Source: Tomocerus qinae | Taxonomy: Eukaryota > Arthropoda > Collembola > Entomobryomorpha > Tomoceridae | Direction of reading: 5' to 3' | Assembly (NCBI GenBank): GCA_020055645.1 | Contig: JAECZT010000025.1 | Span: forward strand, 34,429 to 98,428 | DNA: 64,000 nt | Part shown: in pieces, positions 36,801 through 48,600 of the stretch | Position numbering within the stretch: the first letter of the stretch is position 1 | Layout: each line of letters starts with the position of its first letter | Notes under the pieces: model-generated | The model's input: only the letters and a program-made list of their open reading frames with translations | Database searches by the model: none | Told to the model about the DNA's origin: nothing | Made by a program: the position numbers and the translations under genes

Positions 36801-38580
36801 TCATTTCTTGAAAAATATTTTTTAAGCTTTTTGCCTCGTACAAGTATTAAATCATGAATTTCATTTCTTGAAAATTATTTTTTAAGCTTTTTGGCTCGTA
36901 CAAGTATTAAATCATGAATTTCAACTCTTGAAAATTATTTTTTAAGCTTATTGGCTCGTATAAGTATTAAATCATGAATTTCAACTCTTGAAAATTATTT
37001 TTTAAGCTTTTTGGCTCGTACAAGTATTAAATCAAGAATTTCAACTCTTCAAAATTATTTTTTAAGCTTATTGGCTCGTACAAGTATTAAATCATGAAAT
37101 TCAACTCTTGAAAATTATTTTTTAAGCTTTTTGGCTCGTACAAGTATTAAATCATGAATTTCAACTCTTGAAAATTATTTTTTAAGCTTATTGGCTCGTA
37201 CAAGTATTAAATCATGAATTTCAACTCTTGAAAATTATTTTTAAACTTTTTGGCTCGTACAAGTTTCAAAAAAATTAATAAAAAATGGTAAATGTTATTT
37301 TTAAATTTTTTGGCTCGTACAAGCATTAAATCTTGAATTTCATTTCTTGAAAAATATTTTTTAAGCTTTTTGCCTCGTACAAGTATTAAATCATGAATTT
37401 CAACTCTTAAAAATTATTTTTTAAGCTTTTTGGCTCGTACAAGTATTAAATCATGAATTTCAACTCTTGAAAATTATTTTTTAAGCTTTTTGGCTCCTAC
37501 AGGTTTCAAAAAAAATCAATTAAAACTGCTAAATGTTATTTTTAAACTTTTTGGCTCGTACAAGTTTCAAAAAAATTAATTAAAACTGGTAAATGTTATT
37601 TTTAAATTTTTTGGCTCGTACAAGCATTAAATCTTGAATTTCATTTCTTGAAAAATATTTTTTAAGCTTTTTGCCTCGTACAAGTATTAAATCATGAATT
37701 TCAACTCCTGAAAATTATTTTTTAAGCTTTTTGGCTCGTACAAGTATTAAATCATGAATTTCAACTCTTGAAAATTATTTTTTAAGCTTTTTGTCTCGTA
37801 CAAGTATTAAATCATGAATTTCAACTCTTGAAAATTATTTTTTAAGCTTTTTGGCTCCTACAGGTTTCAAAAAAATCAATTAAAACTGCTAAATGTTATT
37901 TTTAAGCTTTTTAGCTCGTACAAGTATTAAATCATGAATTTCAACCATTGAAAATTATTTTTTAAGCTTTTTGCCTCGTACAAGTATTAAATCATGAATT
38001 TCAACTCTTGAAAATTATTTTTTAAGCTTTTTGGCTCGTAAAAGTATTAAATCACGAATTTCAACTCTTGAAAATTATTTTTAAGCTTTTTGGCTCGTAC
38101 AAGCATTAAATAATGAATTTCAACTCTTGAAAATTATTTTTTAAGCTTTTTGCCTCGTACAAGTACTAAATCATGAATTTCAACTTTTGAAAATGATTTT
38201 TAAGCTTTTTGGCTCCTACAGGTTTCAAAAAAAACAATTAAAACTGCTAAATGTTATTTTTAAGCTTTTTAGCTCGTACAAGTATTAAATCATGAATTTC
38301 AACCATTGAAAATTATTTTTTAAGCTTTTTGGCTTGTACAAGTATTAAATCATGAATTTCAACTCTTCAAAATTATTTTTTAAGCTTATTGGCTCGTACA
38401 AGTATTAAATCATGAATTTCAACTCTTCAAAATTATTTTTTAAGCTTTTTGGTTTGTACAAGTATTAAATCATGAATTTCAACTCTTGAAAATTATTTTT
38501 TAAGCGTTTTGGCTCCTACAGGTTTCAAAAAAATCAATTAAAACTGCTAAATGTTATTTTTAAGCTTTTTAGCTCGTACA
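33700..38580 (+). repeat. ~5 kb duplication, copy 1
   Basis: This block of about 81-83 monomers recurs downstream. The offset is about 4,986 bp from 33,880 to 35,250 (for example TTGTTGGCTCG at 33,881 and 38,867; CCTACAGG at 34,131 and 39,116). It becomes about 5,527 bp beyond the 541 bp doublet of copy 2. Later markers are GAATTTCGACTC (36,621 and 42,147) and CTCGTATAAG (36,961 and 42,487), both at 5,526 bp. ATCACGAATTTC, the CATTAAATAATGAA unit and AAAATGATTTTTAAGC (about 38,041-38,210) close the block. Confidence 0.83.
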
Positions 38581-41500
38581 AGTCTTAAATCATGAATTTC
38601 AACTCTTGAAAATTATTTTTTAAGCTTTTTGCCTCGTACAAGTATTAAATCATGAATTTCAACTCTTGAAAATTATTTTTTTAAGCTTTTTGGCTCGTAC
38701 AAGTATTAAATCATGAATTTCAACTCTTGAAAATTATTTTTTAAGCTTTTTGCCTCATACAAGTATTAAATCATGAATTTCAACTCTTGAAAATTATTTT
38801 TTAAGCTTTTTGCCTCATACAAGTATTAAATCATGAATTTCAACTCTTGAAAATTATTTTTTAAGCTTGTTGGCTCGTACAAGTCTTAAATCATGAATTT
38901 CAACTCTTGAAAATTATTTTTTAAGCTTTTTGCCTCGTACAAGTATTAAATCATGAATTTCAACTCTTGAAAATTATTTTTTAAGCTTTTTGGCTCGTAC
39001 AAGTATTAAATCATGAATTTCAACTCTTGAAAATTATTTTTTAAGCTTTTTGGCTCGTACAAGTATTAAATCATGAATTTCAACTCTTCAAAATTATTTT
39101 TTAAGCTTTTTGGCTCCTACAGGTTTCAAAAAAAATCAATTAAAACTGCTAAATGTTATTTTTAAGCTTTTTAGCTCGTACAAGTATTAAATCATGAATT
39201 TCAACCATTGAAAATTATTTTTTAAGCTTTTTGCCTCGTACAAGTATTAAATCATGAATTTCAACTCTTAAAAATTATTTTTTTAAGCTTTTTGGCTCGT
39301 ACAAGTATTAAATCATGAATTTCAACTCTTGAAAATTATTTTTTAAGCTTTTTGGCTCGTACAAGTATTAAATCATGAATTTCAACTCCTCAAAATTATT
39401 TTTTAAGCTTATTGGCTCGTACAAGTATTAAATCATGAATTTCAACTCTTGAAAATTATTTTTTAAGCTTTTTGGCTCGTACAAGTATTAAATCATGAAT
39501 TTCAACTCTTGAAAATTATTTTTTAAGCTTTTTGGCTCCTACAGGTTTCAAAAAAAATCAATTAAAACTGCTAAATGTTATTTTTAAACTTTTTTGCTCG
39601 TACAAGTTTCAAAAAAATTAATTAAAACTGGTAAATGTTATTTTTAAATTTTTTGGCTCGTACAAGCATTAAATCTTGAATTTCATTTCTTGAAAAATAT
39701 TTTTTAAGCTTTTTGCCTCGTACAAGTATTAAATCATGAATTTCATTTCTTGAAAATTATTTTTTAAGCTTTTTGGCTCGTACAAGTATTAAATCATGAA
39801 TTTCAACTCTTGAAAATTATTTTTTAAGCTTTTTGGCTCGTACAAGCATTAAATCTTGAATTTCATTTCTTGAAAAATATTTTTTAAGCTTTTTGCCTCG
39901 TACAAGTATTAAATCATGAATTTCAACTCTTGAAAATTATTTTTTAAGCTTTTTGGCTCGTACAAGTATTAAATCATGAATTTCAACTCTTGAAAATTAT
40001 TTTTTAAGCTTTTTGGCTCCTACAGGTTTCAAAAAAAATCAATTAAAACTGCTAAATGTTATTTTTAAACTTTTTGGCTCGTACAAGTTTCAAAAAAATT
40101 AATTAAAACTGGCAAATGTTATTTTTAAATTTTTTGGCTCGTACAAGCATTAAATCTTGAATTTCAACTCTTGAAAAATATTTTTTAAGACTTTTGCCTC
40201 GTACAAGTATTAAATCATGAATTTCAACTCTTGAAAATTATTTTTTAAGCTTTTTGACTCGTACAAGTTTCAAAAAAATCAATTAAAACTGCTAAATGTT
40301 ATTTTTAAGCTTTTTAGCTCGTACAAGTATTAAATCATGAATTTCAACGATTGAAAATTATTTTTTAAGCTTTTTGCCTCGTACAAGTCTTAAATCATGA
40401 ATTTCAACTCTTGAAAATTATTTTTTAAGCTTTTTGCCTCATACAAGTATTAAATCATGAATTTCAACTCTTGAAAATTATTTTTTAAGCTTTTTGGCTC
40501 GTACAAGTATTAAATCATGAATTTCAACTCTTGAAAATTATTTTTTAAGCTTTTTGGCTCCTACAGGTTTCAAAAAAAATCAATTAAAACTGCTAAATGT
40601 TATTTTTAAACTTTTTGGCTCGTACAAGTTTCAAAAAAATTAATTAAAACTGGCAAATGTTATTTTTAAATTTTTTGGCTCGTACAAGCATTAAATCTTG
40701 AATTTCAACTCTTGAAAAATATTTTTTAAGACTTTTGCCTCGTACAAGTATTAAATCATGAATTTCAACTCTTGAAAATTATTTTTTAAGCTTTTTGACT
40801 CGTACAAGTTTCAAAAAAATCAATTAAAACTGCTAAATGTTATTTTTAAGCTTTTTAGCTCGTACAAGTATTAAATCATGAATTTCAACGATTGAAAATT
40901 ATTTTTTAAGCTTTTTGCCTCGTACAAGTCTTAAATCATGAATTTCAACTCTTGAAAATTATTTTTTAAGCTTTTTGCCTCATACAAGTATTAAATCATG
41001 AATTTCAACTCTTGAAAATTATTTTTTAAGCTTTTTGGCTCGTACAAGTATTAAATCATGAATTTCAATTCTTGAAAATATTTTTTAAGCTTTTTGCCTC
41101 GTAGAAGTATTAAATCATGAATTTCAACTCTTGAAAATTATTTTTTAAGCTTTTTCGCTTTTACAAGTATTAAATCATGAATTTCAACTCTTGAAAATTA
41201 TTTTTTAAGCTTTTTGGCTCGTACAAGTATTAAATCATGAATTTCAACTCTTCAAAATTATTTTTTAAGCTTATTGGCTCGTACAAGTATTAAATCATGA
41301 ATTTCAACTCTTGAAAATTATTTTTTAAGCTTTTTGGTTCGTACAAGTATTAAATCATGAATTTCAACTCTTGAAAATTATTTTTTAAGCTTTTTGGCTC
41401 CTACAGGTTTCAAAAAAAATCAATTAAAACTGCTAAATGTTATTTTTAAACTTTTTGGCTCGTACAAGTTTCAAAAAAATTAATTAAAACTGGTAAATGT

Positions 41501-43740
41501 TATTTTTAAATTTTTTGGCTCGTACAAGCATTAAATCTTGAATTTCATTTCTTGAAAAATATTTTTTAAGCTTTTTGCCTCGTACAAGTATTAAATCATG
41601 AATTTCAACTCCTGAAAATTATTTTTAAGCTTTTTGGCTCGTACAAGTATTAAATCATGAATTTCAACTCTTGAAAATTATTTTTTAAGCTTTTTGTCTC
41701 GTACAAGTATTAAATCATGAATTTCAACTCTTGAAAATTATTTTTTAAGCTTTTTGGCTCCTACAGGTTTCAAAAAAAATCAATTAAAACTGCTAAATGT
41801 TATTTTTAAGCTTTTTAGCTCGTACAAGTATTAAATCATGAATTTCAACCATTGAAAATTATTTTTTAAGCTTTTTGCCTCGTACAAGTATTAAATCATG
41901 AATTTCAATTTTTAAAAATTATTTTTTTAAGCTTTTTGGCTCGTACAAGTATTAAATCATGAATTTCAACTCTTGAAAATTATTTTTTTAACTTTTTGGC
42001 TCGTACAAGTATTAAATCATGAATTTCAACTCTTCAAAATTATTTTTTAAGCTTATTGGCTCGTACAAGCATTAAATCATGAATTTCAACTCTTGAAAAT
42101 TATTTTTTAAGCTTTTTGGCTCGTACAAGTATTAAATCATGAATTTCGACTCTTGAAAATTATTTTTTAAGCTTTTTGGCTCCTACAGGTTTCAAAAAAA
42201 ATCAATTAAAACTGCTAAATGTTATATTTAAACTTTTTGGCTCGTACAAGTTTCAAAAAAATTAATTAAAACTGGTAAATGTTATTTTTAAATTTTTTGG
42301 CTCGTACAAGCATTAAATCTTGAATTTCATTTCTTGAAAAATATTTTTTAAGCTTTTTGCCTCGTACAAGTATTAAATCATGAATTTCATTTCTTGAAAA
42401 TTATTTTTTAAGCTTTTTGGCTCGTACAAGTATTAAATCATGAATTTCAACTCTTGAAAATTATTTTTTAAGCTTATTGGCTCGTATAAGTATTAAATCA
42501 TGAATTTCAACTCTTGAAAATTATTTTTTAAGCTTTTTGGCTCGTACAAGTATTAAATCAAGAATTTCAACTCTTCAAAATTATTTTTTAAGCTTATTGG
42601 CTCGTACAAGTATTAAATCATGAAATTCAACTCTTGAAAATTATTTTTTAAGCTTTTTGGCTCGTACAAGTATTAAATCATGAATTTCAACTCTTGAAAA
42701 TTATTTTTTAAGCTTATTGGCTCGTACAAGTATTAAATCATGAATTTCAACTCTTGAAAATTATTTTTAAACTTTTTGGCTCGTACAAGTTTCAAAAAAA
42801 TTAATAAAAAATATTAAATGTTATTTTTAAATTTTTTGGCTCGTACAAGCATTAAATCTTGAATTTCATTTCTTGAAAAATTTTTTTTAAGCTTTTTGCC
42901 TCGTACAAGTATTAAATCATGAATTTCAACTCTTAAAAATTATTTTTTAAGCTTTTTGGCTCGTACAAGTATTAAATCATGAATTTCAACTCTTGAAAAT
43001 TATTTTTTAAGCTTTTTGGCTCCTACAGGTTTCAAAAAAAATCAATTAAAACTGCTAAATGTTATTTTTTAAGCTTTTTGGCTCGTACAAGTATTAAATC
43101 ATGAATTTCAACCCTTGAAAATTATTTTTTAAGCTTATTGGCTCGTATAAGTATTAAATCATGAATTTCAACTCTTGAAAATTATTTTTTAAGCTTTTTG
43201 GCTCGTACAAGTATTAAATCAAGAATTTCAACTCTTCAAAATTATTTTTTAAGCTTATTGGCTCGTACAAGTATTAAATCATGAAATTCAACTCTTGAAA
43301 ATTATTTTTTAAGCTTTTTGGCTCGTACAAGTATTAAATCATGAATTTCAACTCTTGAAAATTATTTTTTAAGCTTATTGGCTCGTACAAGTATTAAATC
43401 ATGAATTTCAACTCTTGAAAATTATTTTTAAACTTTTTGGCTCGTACAAGTTTCAAAAAAATTAATAAAAAATATTAAATGTTATTTTTAAATTTTTTGG
43501 CTCGTACAAGCATTAAATCTTGAATTTCATTTCTTGAAAAATATTTTTTAAGCTTTTTGCCTCGTACAAGTATTAAATCATGAATTTCAACTCCTGAAAA
43601 TTATTTTTTAAGCTTTTTGGCTCGTACAAGTATTAAATCATGAATTTCAACTCTTGAAAATTATTTTTTAAGCTTTTTGTCTCGTACAAGTATTAAATCA
43701 TGAATTTCAACTCTTGAAAATTATTTTTTAAGCTTTTTGG
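38581..43740 (+). repeat. ~5 kb duplication, copy 2, enlarged by internal doublets
   Basis: This is the direct copy of 33,700-38,580 with two internal doublings. About 40,020-40,560 and 40,561-41,100 repeat nine monomers at 541 bp (AAGACTTTTGCC at 40,179 and 40,720; TTCAACGATTG at about 40,347 and 40,888). About 42,420-43,000 repeats at about 43,081-43,560, an offset of 661 bp (CTCGTATAAG at 42,481 and 43,142; TTAATAAAAAATATT in both). The monomer at about 43,024-43,085 joins them and is a B unit with the six-T right end of an A unit. The change TTAATAAAAAATGG to TTAATAAAAAATATT is specific to this doublet. Confidence 0.83.
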
Positions 43741-45540
43741 CTCCTACAGGTTTCAAAAAAAATCAATTAAAACTGCTAAATGTTATTTTTAAGCTTTTTA
43801 GCTCGTACAAGTATTAAATCATGAATTTCAACCATTGAAAATTATTTTTTAAGCTTTTTGCCTCGTTCAAGTATTAAATCATGAATTTCAACTCTTGAAA
43901 ATTATTTTTTTAAGCTTTTTGGCTCGTAAAAGTATTAAATCACGAATTTCAACTCTTGAAAATTATTTTTAAGCTTTTTGGCTCGTACAAGCATTAAATA
44001 ATGAATTTCAACTCTTGAAAATTATTTTTTAAGCTTTTTGCCTCGTACAAGTACTAAATCATGAATTTCAACTTTTGAAAATGATTTTTAAGCTTTTTGG
44101 CTCCTACAGGTTTCAAAAAAAACAATTAAAACTGCTAAATGTTATTTTTAAGCTTTTTAGCTCGTACAAGTATTAAATCATGAATTTCAACCATTGAAAA
44201 TTATTTTTTAAGCTTTTTGGCTTGTACAAGTATTAAATCATGAATTTCAACTCTTCAAAATTATTTTTTAAGCTTATTGGCTCGTACAAGTATTAAATCA
44301 TGAATTTCAACTCTTCAAAATTATTTTTTAAGCTTTTTGGTTCGTACAAGTATTAAATCATGAATTTCAACTCTTGAAAATTATTTTTTAAGCTTTTTGG
44401 CTCCTACAGGTTTCAAAAAAAATCAATTAAAACTGCTAAATGTTATTTTTAAGCTTTTTAGCTCGTACAAGTATTAAATCATGAATTTCAACCATTGAAA
44501 ATTATTTTTTAAGCTTTTTGCCTCGTACAAGTATTAAATCATGAATTTCAACTCTTGAAAATTATTTTTTTAAGCTTTTTGGCTCGTAAAAGTATTAAAT
44601 CACGAATTTCAACTCTTGAAAATTATTTTTAAGCTTTTTGGCTCGTACAAGCATTAAATAATGAATTTCAACTCTTGAAAATTATTTTTTAAGCTTTTTG
44701 CCTCGTACAAGTACTAAATCATGAATTTCAACTTTTGAAAATGATTTTTAAGCTTTTTGGCTCCTACAGGTTTCAAAAAAAACAATTAAAACTGCTAAAT
44801 GTTATTTTTAAGCTTTTTAGCTCGTACAAGTATTAAATCATGAATTTCAACCATTGAAAATTATTTTTTAAGCTTTTTGGCTTGTACAAGTATTAAATCA
44901 TGAATTTCAACTCTTCAAAATTATTTTTTAAGCTTATTGGCTCGTACAAGTATTAAATCATGAATTTCAACTCTTCAAAATTATTTTTTAAGCTTTTTGG
45001 TTCGTACAAGTATTAAATCATGAATTTCAACTCTTGAAAATTATTTTTTTAAGCTTTTTGGCTCGTAAAAGTATTAAATCACGAATTTCAACTCTTGAAA
45101 ATTATTTTTAAGCTTTTTGGCTCGTACAAGCATTAAATAATGAATTTCAACTCTTGAAAATTATTTTTTAAGCTTTTTGCCTCGTACAAGTACTAAATCA
45201 TGAATTTCAACTTTTGAAAATGATTTTTAAGCTTTTTGGCTCCTACAGGTTTCAAAAAAAACAATTAAAACTGCTAAATGTTATTTTTAAGCTTTTTAGC
45301 TCGTACAAGTATTAAATCATGAATTTCAACCATTGAAAATTATTTTTTAAGCTTTTTGGCTTGTACAAGTATTAAATCATGAATTTCAACTCTTCAAAAT
45401 TATTTTTTAAGCTTATTGGCTCGTACAAGTATTAAATCATGAATTTCAACTCTTCAAAATTATTTTTTAAGCTTTTTGGTTCGTACAAGTATTAAATCAT
45501 GAATTTCAACTCTTGAAAATTATTTTTTAAGCTTTTTGGC
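43741..45540 (+). repeat. 660 bp (11-monomer) tandem repeat, 2.7 copies
   Basis: 43,741-44,400 and 44,401-45,060 are the same eleven monomers. Reading line against line I find one substitution (CTCGTTCAAG against CTCGTACAAG at about 43,867) and one extra T near 45,049. A third copy follows at about 45,060-45,540 but lacks the first three monomers, so its offset is 479 bp. The unit contains CTCCTACAGG with B1, TTCAACCATTG, GGCTCGTAAAAG with ATCACG, CATTAAATAATGAA, AAGTACTAAATC with AAAATGATTTTT, GGCTTGTACAAG and GGTTCGTACAAG. This is the best preserved short higher-order repeat in the window. Confidence 0.93.
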
Positions 45541-48500
45541 TCCTACAGGTTTCAAAAAAAATCAATTAAAACTGCTAAATGTTATTTTTAAACTTTTTGG
45601 CTCGTACAAGTTTCAAAAAAATTAATTAAAACTGGTAAATGTTATTTTTAAATTTTTTGGCTCGTACAAGCATTAAATCTTGAATTTCATTTCTTGAAAA
45701 CTATTTTTTAAGCTTTTTGCCTCGTACAAGTATTAAATCATGAATTTCAACTCCTGAAAATTATTTTTTAAGCTTTTTGGCTCGTACAAGTATTAAATCA
45801 TGAATTTCAACTCTTGAAAATTATTTTTTAAGCTTTTTGTCTCGTACAAGTATTAAATCATGAATTTCAACTCTTGAAAATTATTTTTTAAGCTTTTTGG
45901 CTCCTACAGGTTTCAAAAAAAATCAATTAAAACTGCTAAATGTTATTTTTAAGCTTTTTAGCTCGTACAAGTATTAAATCATGAATTTCAACCATTGAAA
46001 ATTATTTTTTAAGCTTTTTGCCTCGTACAAGTATTAAATCATGAATTTCAACTCTTGAAAATTATTTTTTTAAGCTTTTTGGCTCGTACAAGTATTAAAT
46101 CACGAATTTCAACTCTTGAAAATTATTTTTAAGCTTTTTGGCTCGTACAAGCATTAAATAATGAATTTCAACTCTTGAAAATTATTTTTTAAGCTTTTTG
46201 CCTCGTACAAGTACTAAATCATGAATTTCAACTTTTGAAAATTATTTTTAAGCTTTTTGGCTCCTACAGGTTTCAAAAAAAACAATTAAAACTGCTAAAT
46301 GTTATTTTTAAGCTTTTTAGCTCGTACAAGTATTAAATCATGAATTTCAACCATTGAAAATTATTTTTTAAGCTTTTTGGCTCGTACAAGTATTAAATCA
46401 TGAATTTCAACTCTTGAAAATTATTTTTTAAGCTTTTTGGCTCCTACAGGTTTCAAAAAAAACAATTAAAACTGCTAAATGTTATTTTTAAGCTTTTTGG
46501 TTCGTACAAGTATTAAATCATGAATTTCAACTCTTGAAAATTATTTTTTAAGCTTTTTGGCTCCTACAGGTTTCAAAAAAAATCAATTAAAACTGCTAAA
46601 TGTTATTTTTAAACTTTTTGGCTCGTACAAGTTTCAAAAAAATTAATTAAAACTGGTAAATGTTATTTTTAAATTTTTTGGCTCGTACAAGCATTAAATC
46701 TTGAATTTCATTTCTTGAAAAATATTTTTTAAGCTTTTTGCCTCGTACAAGTATTAAATCATGAATTTCAACTCCTGAAAATTATTTTTTAAGCTTTTTG
46801 GCTCGTACAAGTATTAAATCATGAATTTCAACTCTTGAAAATTATTTTTTAAGCTTTTTGCCTCGTACAAGTACTAAATCATGAATTTCAACTTTTGAAA
46901 ATGATTTTTAAGCTTTTTGGCTCCTACAGGTTTCAAAAAAAACAATTAAAACTGCTAAATGTTATTTTTAAGCTTTTTAGCTCGTACAAGTATTAAATCA
47001 TGAATTTCAACCATTGAAAATTATTTTTTAAGCTTTTTGGCTCGTACAAGTATTAAATCATGAATTTCAACTCTTCAAAATTATTTTTTAAGCTTATTGG
47101 CTCGTACAAGTATTAAATCATGAATTTCAACTCTTCAAAATTATTTTTTAAGCTTTTTGGTTCGTACAAGTATTAAATCATGAATTTCAACTCTTGAAAA
47201 TTATTTTTTAAGCTTTTTGGCTCCTACAGGTTTCAAAAAAAATCAATTAAAACTGCTAAATGTTATTTTTAAACTTTTTGGCTCGTACAAGTTTCAAAAA
47301 AATTAATTAAAACTGGTAAATGTTATTTTTAAATTTTTTGGCTCGTACAAGCATTAAATCTTGAATTTCATTTCTTGAAAAATATTTTTTAAGCTTTTTG
47401 CCTCGTACAAGTATTAAATCATGAATTTCAACTCCTGAAAATTATTTTTTAAGCTTTTTGGCTCGTACAAGTATTAAATCATGAATTTCAACTCTTGAAA
47501 ATTATTTTTTAAGCTTTTTGTCTCGTACAAGTATTAAATCATGAATTTCAACTCTTGAAAATTATTTTTTAAGCTTTTTGGCTCCTACAGGTTTCAAAAA
47601 AAATCAATTAAAACTGCTAAATGTTATTTTTAAGCTTTTTAGCTCGTACAAGTATTAAATCATGAATTTCAACCATTGAAAATTATTTTTTAAGCTTTTT
47701 GCCTCGTACAAGTATTAAATCATGAATTTCAACTCTTGAAAATTATTTTTTAAGCTTTTTGGCTCGTACAAGTATTAAATCACGAATTTCAACTCTTGAA
47801 AATTATTTTTAAGCTTTTTGGCTCGTACAAGCATTAAATAATGAATTTCAACTCTTGAAAATTATTTTTTAAGCTTTTTGGCTCCTACAGGTTTCAAAAA
47901 AAACAATTAAAACTGCTAAATGTTATTTTTAAGCTTTTTGGTTCGTACAAGTATTAAATCATGAATTTCAACTCTTGAAAATTATTTTTTAAGCTTTTTG
48001 GCTCCTACAGGTTTCAAAAAAAATCAATTAAAACTGCTAAATGTTATTTTTAAACTTTTTGGCTCGTACAAGTTTCAAAAAAATTAATTAAAACTGGTAA
48101 ATGTTATTTTTAAATTTTTTGGCTCGTACAAGCATTAATTCTTGAATTTCATTTCTTGAAAAATATTTTTTAAGCTTTTTGCCTCGTACAAGTATTAAAT
48201 CATGAATTTCAACTCCTGAAAATTATTTTTTAAGCTTTTTGGCTCGTACAAGTATTAAATCATGAATTTCAACTCTTGAAAATTATTTTTTAAGCTTTTT
48301 GTCTCGTACAAGTATTAAATCATGAATTTCAACTCTTGAAAATTATTTTTTAAGCTTTTTGGCTCCTACAGGTTTCAAAAAAAATCAATTAAAACTGCTA
48401 AATGTTATTTTTAAGCTTTTTAGCTCGTACAAGTATTAAATTATGAATTTCAACCATTGAAAATTATTTTTTAAGCTTTTTGCCTCGTACAAGTATTAAA

Positions 48501-48600
48501 TCATGAATTTCAACTCTTAAAAATTATTTTTTTAAGCTTTTTGGCTCGTACAAGTATTAAATCATGAATTTCAACTCTTGAAAATTATTTTTTAAGCTTT
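45541..48600 (+). repeat. Right-zone higher-order units built on a B1-B2-A cassette
   Basis: The triplet B1 (ACAGGTTTC, ending AAACTTTTTGG), B2 (ATTAATTAAAACTGG, ending AAATTTTTTGG) and A with CAAGCATTAAATCTTG and CATTTCTTG starts at 45,541, 46,561, 47,221 and 48,001, spacings of 1,020, 660 and 780 bp. It is followed by AACTCCTGAAAATT and TTTTTGTCTCG units. 46,561-46,860 and 47,221-47,520 are identical by eye. The units between cassettes vary by whole monomers. No gene or unique sequence is seen. Confidence 0.82.
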
